This document shows positions 21,417 through 33,070 of a stretch of 64,000 bases of DNA, in pieces; the stretch's first letter is position 1, and every line of letters starts with the position of its first letter. Under the pieces are notes generated by a model. It saw only the letters and a program-made list of their open reading frames with translations. It did not search any database and was not told where the DNA came from. Source of the stretch: Prostheceraeus crozeri (taxonomy: Eukaryota; Platyhelminthes; Polycladida; Euryleptidae). The stretch lies in assembly GCA_907163375.1 (NCBI GenBank), contig CAJQUW010008928.1:124001-188000 (forward strand). Direction: 5' to 3'. The position numbers and the translations under genes were made by a program.

Positions 21417-23032
21417 TACGGTCTTGCAAAAGTTACCGTACACCGAACAAATGTCAATATTGCAACTGTTCTAGGGTACTAAGCAAGTTCATGTTTGTTT
21501 TGCATGAAACTTCACGGAATGACAAATACATCTGTTTATATGTATCACATGCAAAACGGCCGAGCCCGCAATGACAACAGCTCAAAATGAACAAGACGTG
21601 ATTTAAGAAGTGCGAGATTGTCAATAATGTTGTTATCGGTATCATGACAGCGACACGAGTTAGCGAGAGAAAGCGCTGGCGCATTGTTGCGTTAAGAGAA
21701 GACGCGGAATGGTCGTACGGAAAAATAGCCAGACATTTTGGCATTGCGAGATCTACTGTCAGAGATCAAGTTATGCGATTTCTTGAGACAGATGGAGTTC
21801 AAGACAGACCACGGTCGGGCCGTCCCCGTGCAATGGACTCGGACGACACGGAGCGTGCAACTGTGGCCGTCAGGAGCAATCCTTTTGTCACGTTGCCTCA
21901 ACTTCAAAGCGAACTCCGTGAGCACAGTGTGAATGCCTCCCAATCGAACATTTGCCGACGCCTTCGAAATGTGGGACTCAACAGCTATTGTCCATTGAAG
22001 TTCCCTCGACTTCAAGAAAGTCACAAAGCTGCTCGGTTACTTTGGTGTCGTCAACATCGGTCCTGGACAGCATCCCAGCAATGGAGACATGTTGTTTTCA
22101 CCGACGAAAGCCGTTTTTTCTGTCCGCTGGACAGACGGTAGGGTCCGAGTGCGGCGTTTACCAGGAAGAAGACTGTCTGAACAATCTGCTGTTCAATGGA
22201 CCGAATGACGAGGAGGAGCTGGTGGTTCGATGATGGTGTGGGGTGGTATCAGCTGGAACCACAAATCTGCGCTGGCAGTTGTTGATGGAACCCTGAATGG
22301 TAAACAGTACCGGGACCAGATTTTACAGACAGTCGAAATTCCTTTCGGTCTTGAAAGCATCGGGCCAGGATTTTTGCTGCAGGACGACAACGCCCCTCCA
22401 CATCGATGCGCTCTTGTCAACACTTTCCATGAAGAGCACATGGAATACACTTACATGCAGTGGCCAAGCAGGAGTCCCGACTTGAACCCGATCGAGCAGA
22501 TGTGGGATCAACTTGGCAGAGCGATTGTCCGCCGCGGAATACAGACGCAAGCGGATCTGATACCTGCCATGATGGAGGAATGGGATGGCATCCCACAATT
22601 CCGAGTTCAAAGACTCATTCGCTCTATGCGATCAAGATGCGACAACGTCATCTCGGCAGGTGGAGGGGCAACAAAGTATTCACTTCAAATTGTGAATTAT
22701 GCTTCTGTTTTACTGTACATTTGCATGTTTACAGTATATTATTGTTTGATAATAAATTGCTTAATATGACTTGAGCATTTTTTTTCTTGCCAGTAGCAGC
22801 TTTCTTTCACTAACTCGTCAATGTCATGATATCTCGCACTTCTTAAATCACGTCTTGTTCATTTTGAGCTGTTGTCATTGCGGGCTCGGCCGTTTTGCAT
22901 GTGATACATATAAACAGATGTATTTGTCATTCCGTGAAGTTTCATGCAAAACAAACATGAACTTGCTTAGTACCCTAGAACAGTTGCAATATTGACATTT
23001 GTTCGGTGTACGGTAACTTTTGCAAGACCGTA
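21417..23032 (+). mobile_element. Tc1-like transposon with 202-bp inverted ends
   Basis: Ends start TACGGTCTTGCAAAAGTTAC and are flanked by TA (21415-21416, 23033-23034), the standard Tc1/mariner target. The inverted arms cover 21417-21618 and 22831-23032, 202 bp each and almost identical, which suggests recent insertion. The element lies inside the minus-strand Penelope-like fragment: joining the flanks restores the sequence seen uninterrupted in the plus-strand Penelope copy near 24175. Confidence 0.93.
21644..22769 (+). pseudogene. Tc1-like transposase, frameshifted
   Basis: Cuts and rejoins DNA ends of the surrounding element. Residues about 1-60 form a helix-turn-helix (SERKRWRIVALRE, YGKIARHFGIARSTV), then a GRPRA-type linker and a second helix block (LPQLQSELREH, SNICRRLRNVGL). 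The catalytic VVFTDESRF is followed by a frameshift at a T6 run (22114-22119) and a stop at 22206-22208. The last part reopens as MMVWGGIS, QDDNAPPHR and SPDLNPIEQMWD. Counting from the Asp of DNAPPH to the Glu of NPIE gives 35 intervening residues, one more than classical Tc1 (34). The three catalytic residues are present, but two lesions inactivate the gene. Confidence 0.88.
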
Positions 23033-23034
23033 TA

Positions 23035-23838
23035 AAAGCGACCTGTAGTTTGGTGTCGTTTTTATTTAAAAAACAGTCAATTATTTGGACGGTTTTTAAG
23101 GTTCCTTTATAAATGGAAGGGACCAGTAGATAGTTGTAGTAGTCTCGCCTATGCTGTTGCTAGCATTGTTATTGGTAAGAGAATCAACTTGGGTTTTTAT
23201 AGAATCTATCAACTTGACAGGATAATCATTAAAGATAAAAACATTTTTGATCTGTTTACACTCATTTTCATAACTATCAAGCGAACTACTGAGGCGCTTG
23301 GCCTGATAAAAAGAGACCGAACCGCAGACTTTTTGCAATTCATAGGAGCATAAGATTCAAAAGGAATATAAGTTCCCGTATTCGTAGGTCTAGCTCTCCA
23401 CTCAGTCGCAGAAGAGGAATTTTCCAAACTGACCGTGACATCCAAGAAAGCAATTTGTGATTTTCTTCCTTTTCACTAGTGAAGTTTATACTGTCATGGA
23501 TAGAATTTATCAAATTCAAAAAAAGTATCAGCCTCTGATTCAGTTTTGAAGATGGCAAATATGTCATCAGCATAACGGTGATAATACAATGGAAATTAAT
23601 CGATCTTATTTTTGACTAAGCTCAAAGCGAATGAAGCAAGAGTAGGAGAAAGGGAACAGCCCTTAGCTATTCCATCAAATTGAACGAACAATTCATTATT
23701 AAATTGAAAAAGCAATCTTGAGTAGCTGGACGGAGGAGGCTGGATAAAGTCTCACGGTTGATACAGAATTTTAAAAAATTTATCATATTACAAATGTGGT
23801 CTATCGTGTCCTCCAAGGGAACGTTAGTATTAGTAAAG
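23035..23838 (-). pseudogene. Penelope-like reverse transcriptase fragment
   Basis: Leftward blocks: NVPLEDTIDHICNM, FVQFDGIAKGCSLSPTLASF (motif B region), YADDIFAIFKTE (catalytic box, near 23540-23580), FLDVTVSLEN, TEWRARPTNTGTYIPF and YAPMNCKKSAVRSL. A linker ending in TTTTIYWSLPFIKEP follows. This pattern (DG-AKG-LSPTLA, RYADDIFAIF, the KPTNTG-like block) is diagnostic for Penelope-like elements. There are several stops and frame changes. The 5' half of the reverse transcriptase is absent, cut at the inversion point 23838. Confidence 0.82.
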
Positions 23839-24235
23839 ACTTTTGAATCTTATGCTCCTATGAATAAAGTTCTGCAAAAGTCTGCGGTTCGGTCTCTTTT
23901 TTATCAGGCCAAGCGCCTCAGTAGTTCGCTAGATAGTTATGAAAATGAGTGTAAACAGATCAAAAATGTTTTTACCTCTAATGATTATCCTGTCAAGTTG
24001 GTAGATTCTATCAAAACCCAAGTTGATTCTCCTACCAATAACAATGCTAGCAGCAGCATAGGCGAGACTACTACAACTATCTACTGGTCCCTTCCTTTTA
24101 TAAAGGAACCTTAAAAACCGTCCAAATAATTGACTCTCTTTTAAATAAAAACGACACCAAATTACAGGTCGTTTTTGAAACTTTCAATACCTCAGCAATT
24201 CTTCCTAATAAAGATGTCAATGTGTCTTCCTAGTA
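23838..24235 (+). mobile_element. Penelope-like element, plus-strand partial copy
   Basis: Starts at TTTTGAATCTTATG (FESYAP) and repeats, in the opposite orientation, the sequence of the minus copy from about 23350 leftward. It includes SAVRSLFYQAKRLSSSLDS, KTQVDSPTNNNASSSIGE and YWSLPF, then a frame change into the region before GIY-YIG (ETFNTSAILPNKD). It ends soon after the LPNKD block, before the nuclease. The overlap with the other copy means this is a head-to-head arrangement of two truncated copies, not one simply inverted element. Confidence 0.8.
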
Positions 24236-24566
24236 TGTCTATGTGTAAGTGTTGGTGTTGAAGTGAAATTACCATAGTTGAGGAGCATCAGAATGATTTA
24301 AATTTGTTCAATAAACAAGTTCATTCATTTACATGATCGCCATCACGCAAGTCGGATTTGGACAAAAATCTCTACATATCATCAGACAGGAGGAAATCTG
24401 GGCTTAAATGTGATTCCTATCAATAAAGCCCGCCCAGTGACAATAGATAAGCAACAAATGAGGGTCATAATAGTTATTTACTCAACTAGTGGGTACTTAT
24501 GTGCCCTCAGTTCATTGTTATTAAAGCCCTCTTCAGTTGGATACTATATCATTCCTATATTAATGG
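24236..24566. other. Non-coding spacer
   Basis: No gene. The stretch 24486-24540 (GTGCCCTCAG..TTGTTATTAAAGCC) weakly resembles 20725-20760. Confidence 0.4.
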
Positions 24567-24572
24567 TAAGTG

Positions 24573-26838
24573 CAGGCCTGTGATTAGCCTATGAAAAAAA
24601 TTGAGGATTTTTCGTGAAAAATTTGAGGAATGGAAACGGAGCCTAATATGATAATCGCAAGAAAAACTACAAATTTTTATCACGCATTTTGGGCCAAACT
24701 TCAAATCATGAAATTCACAACGAAGAAGGTAACCCAAGGGTTGACCACACCCCACTTTTTGAAGTTGTGTATATTGCAAAGGAATATTGACTTGGTCATA
24801 ATCACTTCCCGCGTTGTTGCGAAATTAATTTGTTGCCTCAAGTATTATCTGCTTAGAATGTGTCGAACAGAGGATGTCAGATCAAGCTGCTGATATCGCT
24901 CTGCTTCACGCTATCGTCTCCAATTCAATGATGCTTGTCAGATTTGTATACTGTAATTTTTTGAATGTAGGATATATCCTCAACCACATGCATCTGGGGC
25001 TTTGCAACGATTAATTTTTACGGACTTTAGACAAATTTGGGGGGAGAGTAACCCATAAGTATAGGAAGCTTAAAATCGTTGACGGAATGCTTGTGACTTA
25101 AAAAAGTCAGTAATTTATCATGAAGGATACGCCACATTACACACTAATTTATTAATTTTACTTTATGCTACATAAGTTTTGGTGGGTTTTGTTTACTTGC
25201 TAGCGTTTGATCATATCGCTCCGATCTACATTCAAATGAACATGAATTCTCTAATACAACACGAAACAAGTGTCGGGAACAGGCTTGCCAGTTGAGTTGT
25301 TGGTCTCATACAGGCAAAGAGTGAAAGATTATCACCTCTATTCGCATGAACTTGCGCCGAGATATTGACGTCCACATCTTGCAGTAGACCCAGGTTGAAA
25401 ATCTACCAATCCAGTACTATGTGGTTCAATGTCTTAATTAATCTAAGTTCACATACAACGATAAGCAATGTGTGCACTAATTTCACACCAACCTGTGTTC
25501 AGCAAATTGTGAAAACGATCTATACGTGAATAATTCATCCAGGATAAATGTCGGTCGGCAGACCCTGGAAAATGTAGCTGCAAAAAGACTCATGAGATAG
25601 CAGAGCTTCATACTCTTCCAACCCCCGCACGCTAGTGACCAGGAGGCATGTAGACACTAAATTTAGGGACCATCCGCTTTACCCCGTCGCATGTGTTCAT
25701 GTTCAGCGGAAATAAAATGGAAGAGAGTGAGTGAAACAAACGCTTCAGTTGATAAGAGCACTGAAATCCAAGTGGGCTGGGCTACCTATATGTTATCATA
25801 TAATGGATATGGAAGATCGATATCCTTAAGTTCTTTAAGAAGTACAGGCATGCATTTAGCAGCCATATAGTCGCAGAAACATATAAAGAAGGTTGTGACA
25901 AATGTCAAGATAATTAATGAAAATAATTGAATGTGCATTTTATTGTTGGAATTCTAAGCAATGTTATGAAGTTAGAAGTAAAGAATTGCAGTTTTCAATT
26001 ATACAATTTCTGTAGGTTGATCGCATTATTTCACTCATTAAATACGTGAAAGCATTTAATGAGTGAGTTCGACAGACAATAACTTCGGACAACTTCTCTG
26101 CTTAGCAAAATAAGTCCAGACGAACCGGAACATCTGCAGCCCTGTAGCTTGCAGAAATGAAAACGACATTCAACGTATTCAACGCAGCAAAGTGCGTCAA
26201 GTTAACAAAATTAAAAAAAACAAGCTAACGACTGGTTAATTTTTGATGTGCTAAATATGAGATGGCTAAAAGAAAATCATTATATCATAAAATGTCTCGA
26301 AATTTAAAAATACTTACTAGAGGGACAAGCGACGGTTCTCCTCTCCTCATGTGGAATGAACTGGTGAGCAAGTCGCTCTTTTCAAAATTATGTTTATCAC
26401 TTATATATTGGAAAGATTCTATTTAACAGTCTGCATATTCAGATGATAAAAGGACAGGTCTGTTTCCAATCAAAATATCAGATCTAGCTAGCACAGCGGG
26501 ATTACGCTATCTAAAATCTACCAAGTGTGTGAGAGAAAAATCATTAAGTTATAAATCATGAGAGAAGAAAAAGAAAAGAAATAAATCATGAGTGATTCAT
26601 GATTAGCAGCATGGATGTAGGGTACATGTTACAGGATTCTATCTTAGCTTCTTGTTTGGAAGTTTACATATCATCGCCATTCGCCAAAAAACAATACATT
26701 ATCCGACATTTAGTGTGTAGTGTGTCGAATTTGAGGAATTTCTCATAGTTAAGCTATATTTGAGGAATTTTTGAGGATTTGAGGATTAATAAACAAATTT
26801 GAGGAATTTGAGGAATTTGAGGAGTAATCACAGGCCTG
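24573..26838 (+). mobile_element. 2.27 kb hAT-like element, copy A
   Basis: Ends are CAGGCCTGTGATTA and its inverse TAATCACAGGCCTG, flanked by the 6-bp duplication TAAGTG (24567-24572, 26839-26844). Subterminal sequence is rich in TTTGAGGAATTTGAGG words. No transposase domain is found inside. The frame at 24630-24893 is conserved in copy B but shows no domain and may be chance. Copy B at 44244-46431 is the same family in reverse orientation. A CAG start with a 6-bp duplication suggests a hAT subgroup (hAT6-like); this is inference. Confidence 0.82.
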
Positions 26839-26844
26839 TAAGTG

Positions 26845-29800
26845 GTAAATAACACTACTGAACACCAAATTTCAACGTTATTTATTTTATTTAACCTTAT
26901 TTGCTTGTAAAATTTCAATACCGATATGAGGGGCTTTAATCAAGTCGAGACATAATGATGATATAGGGCTCAATAAACCTAACATGAGAAAAACGCAATT
27001 TCACATTATAAACACTTGCTTTATTTGCTGGTTGATGTCATTAGAGGTGATTCCGACGTCTATTCTCAAAATTCCTTTTTTTGAAGCAAGTTTGTGCAGT
27101 AGGTATTTTTCGCATCAAGGGAAAAAGTTTCAGATTAATTGCTCTCTAGAGTGCAGTCCTTTAATTAAAAGCCTTGTTTATTGAACACTCGGGTTCGAAG
27201 TCCAGATGTATTGTTCAAGCAGCATGATAAAACAACTTACCGGAATATGCCTTCCTGGGAATTCGGTGCATGAACATATTCGGAAATTCCCGTGACGAAC
27301 CCCTAAGCATATCTGACTGTCCTCCAGTTGACGAAGTATTTTTTTATATGGATCCATAGTTACTAATTCGATTTGAAGGGAAATTTTTCTCTTACCTATG
27401 AAATGTTTGAAGAATTTACGAAATTCACAAAAAGAAATTTAAAATACAGCACTTTTACGTTATCTATTATAGTATCGTGATGCGTCAACTGATATGAACC
27501 TGTATTCCAATAGGAATAAATCATCGTCATTGCTATAATGGAATCTTTATCAACCTATTATATCAATACAAAACCCGACTTTCAAGCATAGAGGCGAAAC
27601 ATAATGGATATCATAATTCAGCCTGCATTGGTTTGACTAACAACTGCATAAATACTTTATAACTTGTTCTAACTTTTTGCCCTTACCTCATCTTCTACAA
27701 TCATTGTTTTTCCAGTAGCATGCACTTCATGCATGCAGTTTAATCAAAGCTTGAGGGAAGAGGACGAACCTACACACCAAAGCTGTCTCGCAGCAGAAGA
27801 TATGCTCGATTAGTTACGCGATTACATATACTCGGTTATCTAAGCGAAGTGTCAAATTTCATGCAAGCTTTTTCCCCCTACTGCAAAATGACAAAGATTG
27901 ATGCTTTTTCATGCACAATATTATTCAGAAGTATATTACGAGCATATTGCCGTCATCATTCTTACAATAGTCAAGCATCTGCAACCAAGAAGTACTTTCT
28001 GCGGACGATGAAAGTAAGCTGTTGACCTTTCACTTTGAGTTTTTGGTTAGACCTAAGTAACATTAAAATCAATCTCACAAGTCCATTTATACCAAGTAAA
28101 TATAACTACCATCTCTTGTTATTATATTGCAGAGGGTGTATGTGGTTGGGCCAATAAAGAAAACGTTTTTGTTCTAGGCAGTTTTCTATTCAACTCTTAC
28201 AAAATCGACTAATGAAATATATGATTAAAAAAATCTTTTTGATGAAAAAACGATTTATTTTATTTTCCAATCCGGGGTCACTGGTTGGGTCACCGAATGA
28301 CCATTATTTTTAAGCCATTACCATTTACGTACATATAGGTCCTACAAATATCGTAACATGAGCAATGTTGAGGTCTCAATCATTTTATTTACGCAGTACG
28401 ATACGTGTTGAAAATGTGCAGAAAGTTTCTCCATGCTGTGTTAGGATAAAGAAATAAAACCAAGGAATATGATTTTATGAAGGATTTAGTTGAAAGACAC
28501 GCCTGTTCTTACCATTCAATTTGTAACTTTGACCCTTCTAGATAATGCATGTTGCCAACATTGTAACCACCTCGGTTGTTATTTTGAGAGTCAAAAAGTC
28601 TGAAATAAAAATGCAAGTATGATGATTGTAGCAAAATTGATTCATGCTATTTTTATAGAAGTGAGGATCTCTATACACGGAAATCGTAAAACGCACAATG
28701 TATTTCAACAGTTTCTAAATCGTAATTTTTTGGACCGACTTCAACCGTTAAAATGTTAATCTGTAATTTCTCCATCTGACACCACTTATTTATTTGCCAC
28801 AATTGAGTTATCTGCGCTATCTAGGATTCTACTTCCACTACATTGGTTGCACCTGTCCTGATCTTAATTGGAGTGCAGTAACATCGAATGAGCTGAAGTA
28901 TATGCATATGTACATAATAGTATATATGTAAATTGTTTTTTGAAAACGACCTTTCAAGTAATTCCTGGACTTAGCATTGATATCGCATCAGTCTTGTTAT
29001 TTTCTGTCAATATTCATGCTTGGAATATTGGCTAATAATTAAGCTTCTAGTTACAAAAGGAAAATTTCCGCAGCTAAATTTGAAAATAACTGGAAAAGTG
29101 AAAAATGTAAACAACTTTAAGATTCACCAAAAGAATTAGCATCAACAACTAAAAGAACTTTGCCCATTAAGAGACATAATTGTTTTAGAAATGCACAGTA
29201 ATGCGATGGTCGCCAATAATTAATCGCTTTTTATTCTCTTCCGCTAATTGAAATAAATGAGCGGTTGCAAATTCACCAATCGCACAAGTCATATTTGTAC
29301 TTCTTTGCAACAACACAACCATTTACGAGAAGAAATTGCAGGATAGATGGCATGTTAATGTGATTGATATGCAGAAGTGGGCGCGTACATTCCGCGCTCC
29401 AGGCCGAACCGTCAATCTCCTGAAGGGCAGACCGCAAGAAAAGAATCGCGCTCCACCCTCGACTAAAAAATCCCACGAAAACGTCACATCCTGTCATAAA
29501 AAGATAATGCCACCCCATGATTCGAATATTTTGACAAGAACGGGTAATTTCAGGGATACATCGAATATCCCTTGTTGGAGTACAAAATCTTGCTACTGGG
29601 ATAAACACAAAGTGTGGGTGACTTACGAGCACTTTCTCACATCTTGTGACGGTTTGGGACTTAAAACTAAGTAAATGCGATTGAGAATTGTGAATGTACG
29701 ACCATAACATTAGCGATTCGCAGTACTAGCTGGAGTAATAAATGTACAGCACAAAGCGGTAGGATAAATGGAAAACGGACTGTTTCGAGCTTCTAAGGAT

Positions 29801-30618
29801 TCTGTCGTGATTGTTTACGTCCTCTCACGTTTCTGCAAGACGTCCTTGCACTCATCAATGGTCATCAAACAAATAGCTTTATCAACAGATATCAGAATGT
29901 GAGCTACGTGTGAATGATGCTTGGCTGGGTTAAATGGCTGGTGTCACTTGATAAGTGATTCGACGAAATATTCACATATTTTTTACGAACGCATTGCTTT
30001 ATAAAAAATTGATTATCATATCAAAAGTTCACTTTTGTGATGAGTGAAGTCCGGGGAGAGGCACTCACCTCAGCAGAATGACGTGTGGCACACTTCTTCT
30101 GTTTTGCTTTACCTACAAATTAACTTGCTTTATTGTTGATCTCTTTGATGCCTTTTTGATGCATAGGAATTTTTGCATTAGTAGTCTAGCTTATTCAATT
30201 TATCGAACTTATTTACTTGAAAAGAACGGTTGAGCGAGTGCTTAATACTATGAACGAACGGAACCGGGTTGATAGCTACTTTGGGCGGTGAACGGAACGA
30301 ACGACTCAGCGTGGTAATGAATGGGGGAAGTGCGATCGTTCAAATTCCTGGAATTACCCCTTACAATTACTTGCATGCTGCTTTGAAAAGTGGCGACACC
30401 TCACTCACAAGTGAAAACGCACCTCAACATGATGTATACCTCGAATGTTCAGTAGAGAATGATTGAGGCATGTAGATAGGGTAGTTTATTTGTCGATTCC
30501 GTTATGTTGAAGATTGAAATGTTTATCAAATTGAATTATCAAATGATCAATAGAAGAATCTTTTTCCAAAGTTCGATGAGGCTAATCAATTACAAGTACT
30601 TGCATTGAATGTGATGCA
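26845..30618. other. 3.8 kb region without recognised features
   Basis: AT-rich, no recognised domain, tRNA or element ends. Two overlapping opposite-strand frames at 29273-29710 are of notable length but match no family I know and lack a clear start context or splice sites; treated as chance. Confidence 0.4.
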
Positions 30619-30689
30619 TTGCTTGTTAGTTATCAATTTCTGACATTGTTTCGAAGAATTGTTTTGAACATTGTTTTGAAGAATACTCG

Positions 30690-32751
30690 GAATAACTCTG
30701 ATCCGGTGGCTCCTGGAGACGATGTTTTCTACAAACGCATGAATTCTGCTGAATGGAGGGGTCCAGGACGAGTAATCGGTCAAGATGGACAACAAGTTCT
30801 CGTGAAACATGGTGGCCTTTATGTTCGAGTTCATCCATCGCGGATACGGCTGGCACATAGTTCACAAGAAATGTCCGATGGAAGTCCTGCGAACGAGCCT
30901 CCATCAAGCGAACATGCCGCTGAAGTCGCCGACTCAACGCCGCTGGACCTAGAGGAAGACGATCAAAATGGATCTGCTTGTATTCGACCCGCAGAATGTA
31001 ATGATGCTGGAAGCAATGAGTCTGACTTGGATAGAATGGATGACCCTACTCCGCGGTACGAGACTCATCCATCTGACGAAAGCGGAACGAAGAATTCGAC
31101 AAGAAAACCGGCAAAAGGACAGCGAATCCAGTTCAGATGTGATTCAGACAGTGAACTTGCAACGGTCGACGTTCTGGGAAGAGCTGGGAAGGTAACCGGT
31201 CGGAATAGACATTGTTTCAATGTAAAATATTCAGATGGCACTGTACGATGGATCGACCTAAGTAAGGTCATGGATTACAGAGAAATTCAAGATGATGAGG
31301 AAATCTTCATTGCTGACATCGGAACGTGGGATGATGCGAAAGACCGAGAAATGAAACTTTGGAAGGAAAATGATGTGTACACGGAAGTACAAAATTCTGA
31401 TCAAAGGACTCTATCTTGCCGATGGGTGATTACTGAGAAAATCGTGAATGGTGAGAAAGTTGCCAAAGCCCGTCTCGTTGCAAGAGGATTTGAAGAGCAA
31501 CTAGAGGAAAGAACTGATTCTCCAACGTGTTCGAAAGAGAACTTTCGATTGGCTCTAGCTATCCTTTCGATACGGAATTGGGAGCTCAAATCCATGGATA
31601 TCAAAGCTGCATTCCTGCAAGGAGACCAGATCAATCGAGATGTTTATCTCATTCCTCCACCAGAAGCAGAAACTGAAAAACTGTGGAAACTGAATAAGAC
31701 CGTTTATGGTCTTAACGATGCTGCTCGGGCATGGTATCTGAGCCTGAAAACGATACTAGAGTCTCTTGGTGCCCGCAATTCCGGCATTGATAATGGATTG
31801 TTTACTTGGTGTGATCAAAGTGGTGAATTAGCCGGCATAATTTGTGTACATGTGAATGACATCTGTTTTGGTGGAACAGAAGAATTTGAGAGGAACGTGA
31901 TCAGTGAAATTTGTCAACGCCTCTCCATCAGCAAAACTGAATCTTTGTGTTTCAAGTATCTCGGTTTGTCTCTGTGTCAAAGAAATAGTGGCATCTTCCT
32001 TGAACAAGCCCACTACGTGCAGGAAATTGACGAAATTTCGATCAAGGACAAAAGGAAGGACCGTCCTCTGTCGAAAAAGGAACAGGCTGTTTTTCGATCA
32101 ATGATAGGCGCTATCAATTGGTTATCTTCGCAAACTCGTCCTGATGCGGCATTTGAATCCTGTATCCTGAGCACCAGTATGAAACATCCATGTGTCTCTG
32201 ATTTATTAGCAGCGAACAAAGTGATTCGAAAACTGAAAGATGACAAGGGAGGCATTCTGATCGATTTGAATGGATTTGATCATGAAAATGCCTGTCTAGA
32301 AGTCTATGCTGACGCATCATTTGGAAACCTGAAAGATGGAAGCTCGCAGGGTGGATATGTCATATTTCTTAGTGATGGCACAAGAAGGTGCATTGTGGCA
32401 TGGCAGTCAAAGAAGTTGCGACGTGTTGTGAAGTCGACTTTCGCGGCTGAGACGATGGCGATGATTGAGGGTTCTGAGGCAGGCATCTATCTCGCTAAAG
32501 TTTTGAAAGATTCCTTTGGGCTGGCTCCTCGCATTCTTTGCTTTTCCGATAACGCATCTCTCATTGATGCGGTAGGAGCTACGACATCATTGACTGACAA
32601 AAGACTGCGAATTGACATCGCAATACTGCGGGAGATGGTGAAGAACGGAGAAATCCACCTTTCGTGGATACCTTCTCAAGAGCAACTGGCTGACTGCTTC
32701 ACCAAGAAAGTTGCATGTAAAGACAAGATGTGTGCTTATATGCATTTGTAG
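30690..32751 (+). CDS. Copia pol C-terminal part: reverse transcriptase and RNase H
   Basis: One open frame to the stop at 32749-32751; the ATG at 30619 lies outside the element and is not a true start. Order: an integrase-end domain (PGDDVFYKR, EWRGPGRVIGQ, HGGLYVRVHPSRI), an acidic spacer, then reverse transcriptase (WVITEKI, AKARLVARGFEE, SMDIKAAFLQG, VYGLNDAARAWY), then RNase H (YADASFGN, STFAAETMAM, WIPSQEQLADCFTK). The catalytic box reads HVND (31849-31860) instead of the usual HVDD or YVDD: the first Asp is replaced by Asn, which one G-to-A change could explain. The frame is otherwise uninterrupted for about 690 codons, yet the enzyme is probably inactive. Confidence 0.88.
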
Positions 32752-32959
32752 TTACAAAGCAAAGCTGACCTACATGTAGATGTTTCGATGACTTTTACTC
32801 TGATATCTTTACCAAATCCGAGCTCTTTGCATTTGAAGAAATTCGATCTTCCTTATATTAGTAATTTTGTAAGCAATTGCATTTGATAAGATTTGATCCT
32901 ATTGTACGTTTTTTTTCTAGAACTTTCTTTACAAGTTTCTATTCTTGTAGAGGGGAATT

Positions 32960-33065
32960 TGTTAGTTATCAATTTCTGACATTGTTTCTCTCTCTTGCAG
33001 TTAACGGTGGGGTTTTGAATATACGCCAGTTCAAATACCATTGTTCTAATATATGATCATGTACA
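32960..33065 (+). repeat. 3' LTR of the copia element
   Basis: 106 bp, beginning TGTTAG and ending TACA, with a polypurine tract immediately upstream (32950-32959). It contains a pyrimidine tract ending in TTGCAG (near 33000), which looks like a splice acceptor. Only its first 29 bp are matched at the left end of the element. Confidence 0.85.
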
Positions 33066-33070
33066 TTGCT

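Larger units (their letters stand above)
20956..23838 (-). mobile_element. Penelope-like element, minus-strand copy, split by a Tc1-like element
   Basis: Reading leftward from 23838 are a reverse transcriptase fragment, the linker, the Tc1-like insertion (21417-23032), then a GIY-YIG endonuclease remnant and a 3' tail. This order is that of endonuclease-bearing Penelope-like elements. The 5' end stops at 23838 exactly where a second copy starts in the opposite direction. The 3' limit near 20956 is approximate. Confidence 0.8.
30624..33065 (+). mobile_element. Ty1/copia deletion derivative with 106-bp LTR
   Basis: The right LTR is 32960-33065 (TGTTAG...TACA), preceded by the purine tract GAGGGGAATT. 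The left LTR is reduced to its first 29 bp (30624-30652), identical to the start of the right LTR, and runs straight into pol. The 5-bp duplication TTGCT lies at 30619-30623 and 33066-33070. The rest of the left LTR, primer-binding site, gag, protease and most of integrase are gone. Because the duplication is intact, the loss occurred inside the inserted element or during its synthesis. A very short LTR is known for GalEa-type copia elements of marine animals; assignment to that clade is inference. Confidence 0.88.

Noticed and set aside
29273-29710. Overlapping 145- and 112-codon frames on opposite strands
   Set aside because: No recognised domain, no splice signals or related copy in the window; the overlap suggests chance openness.
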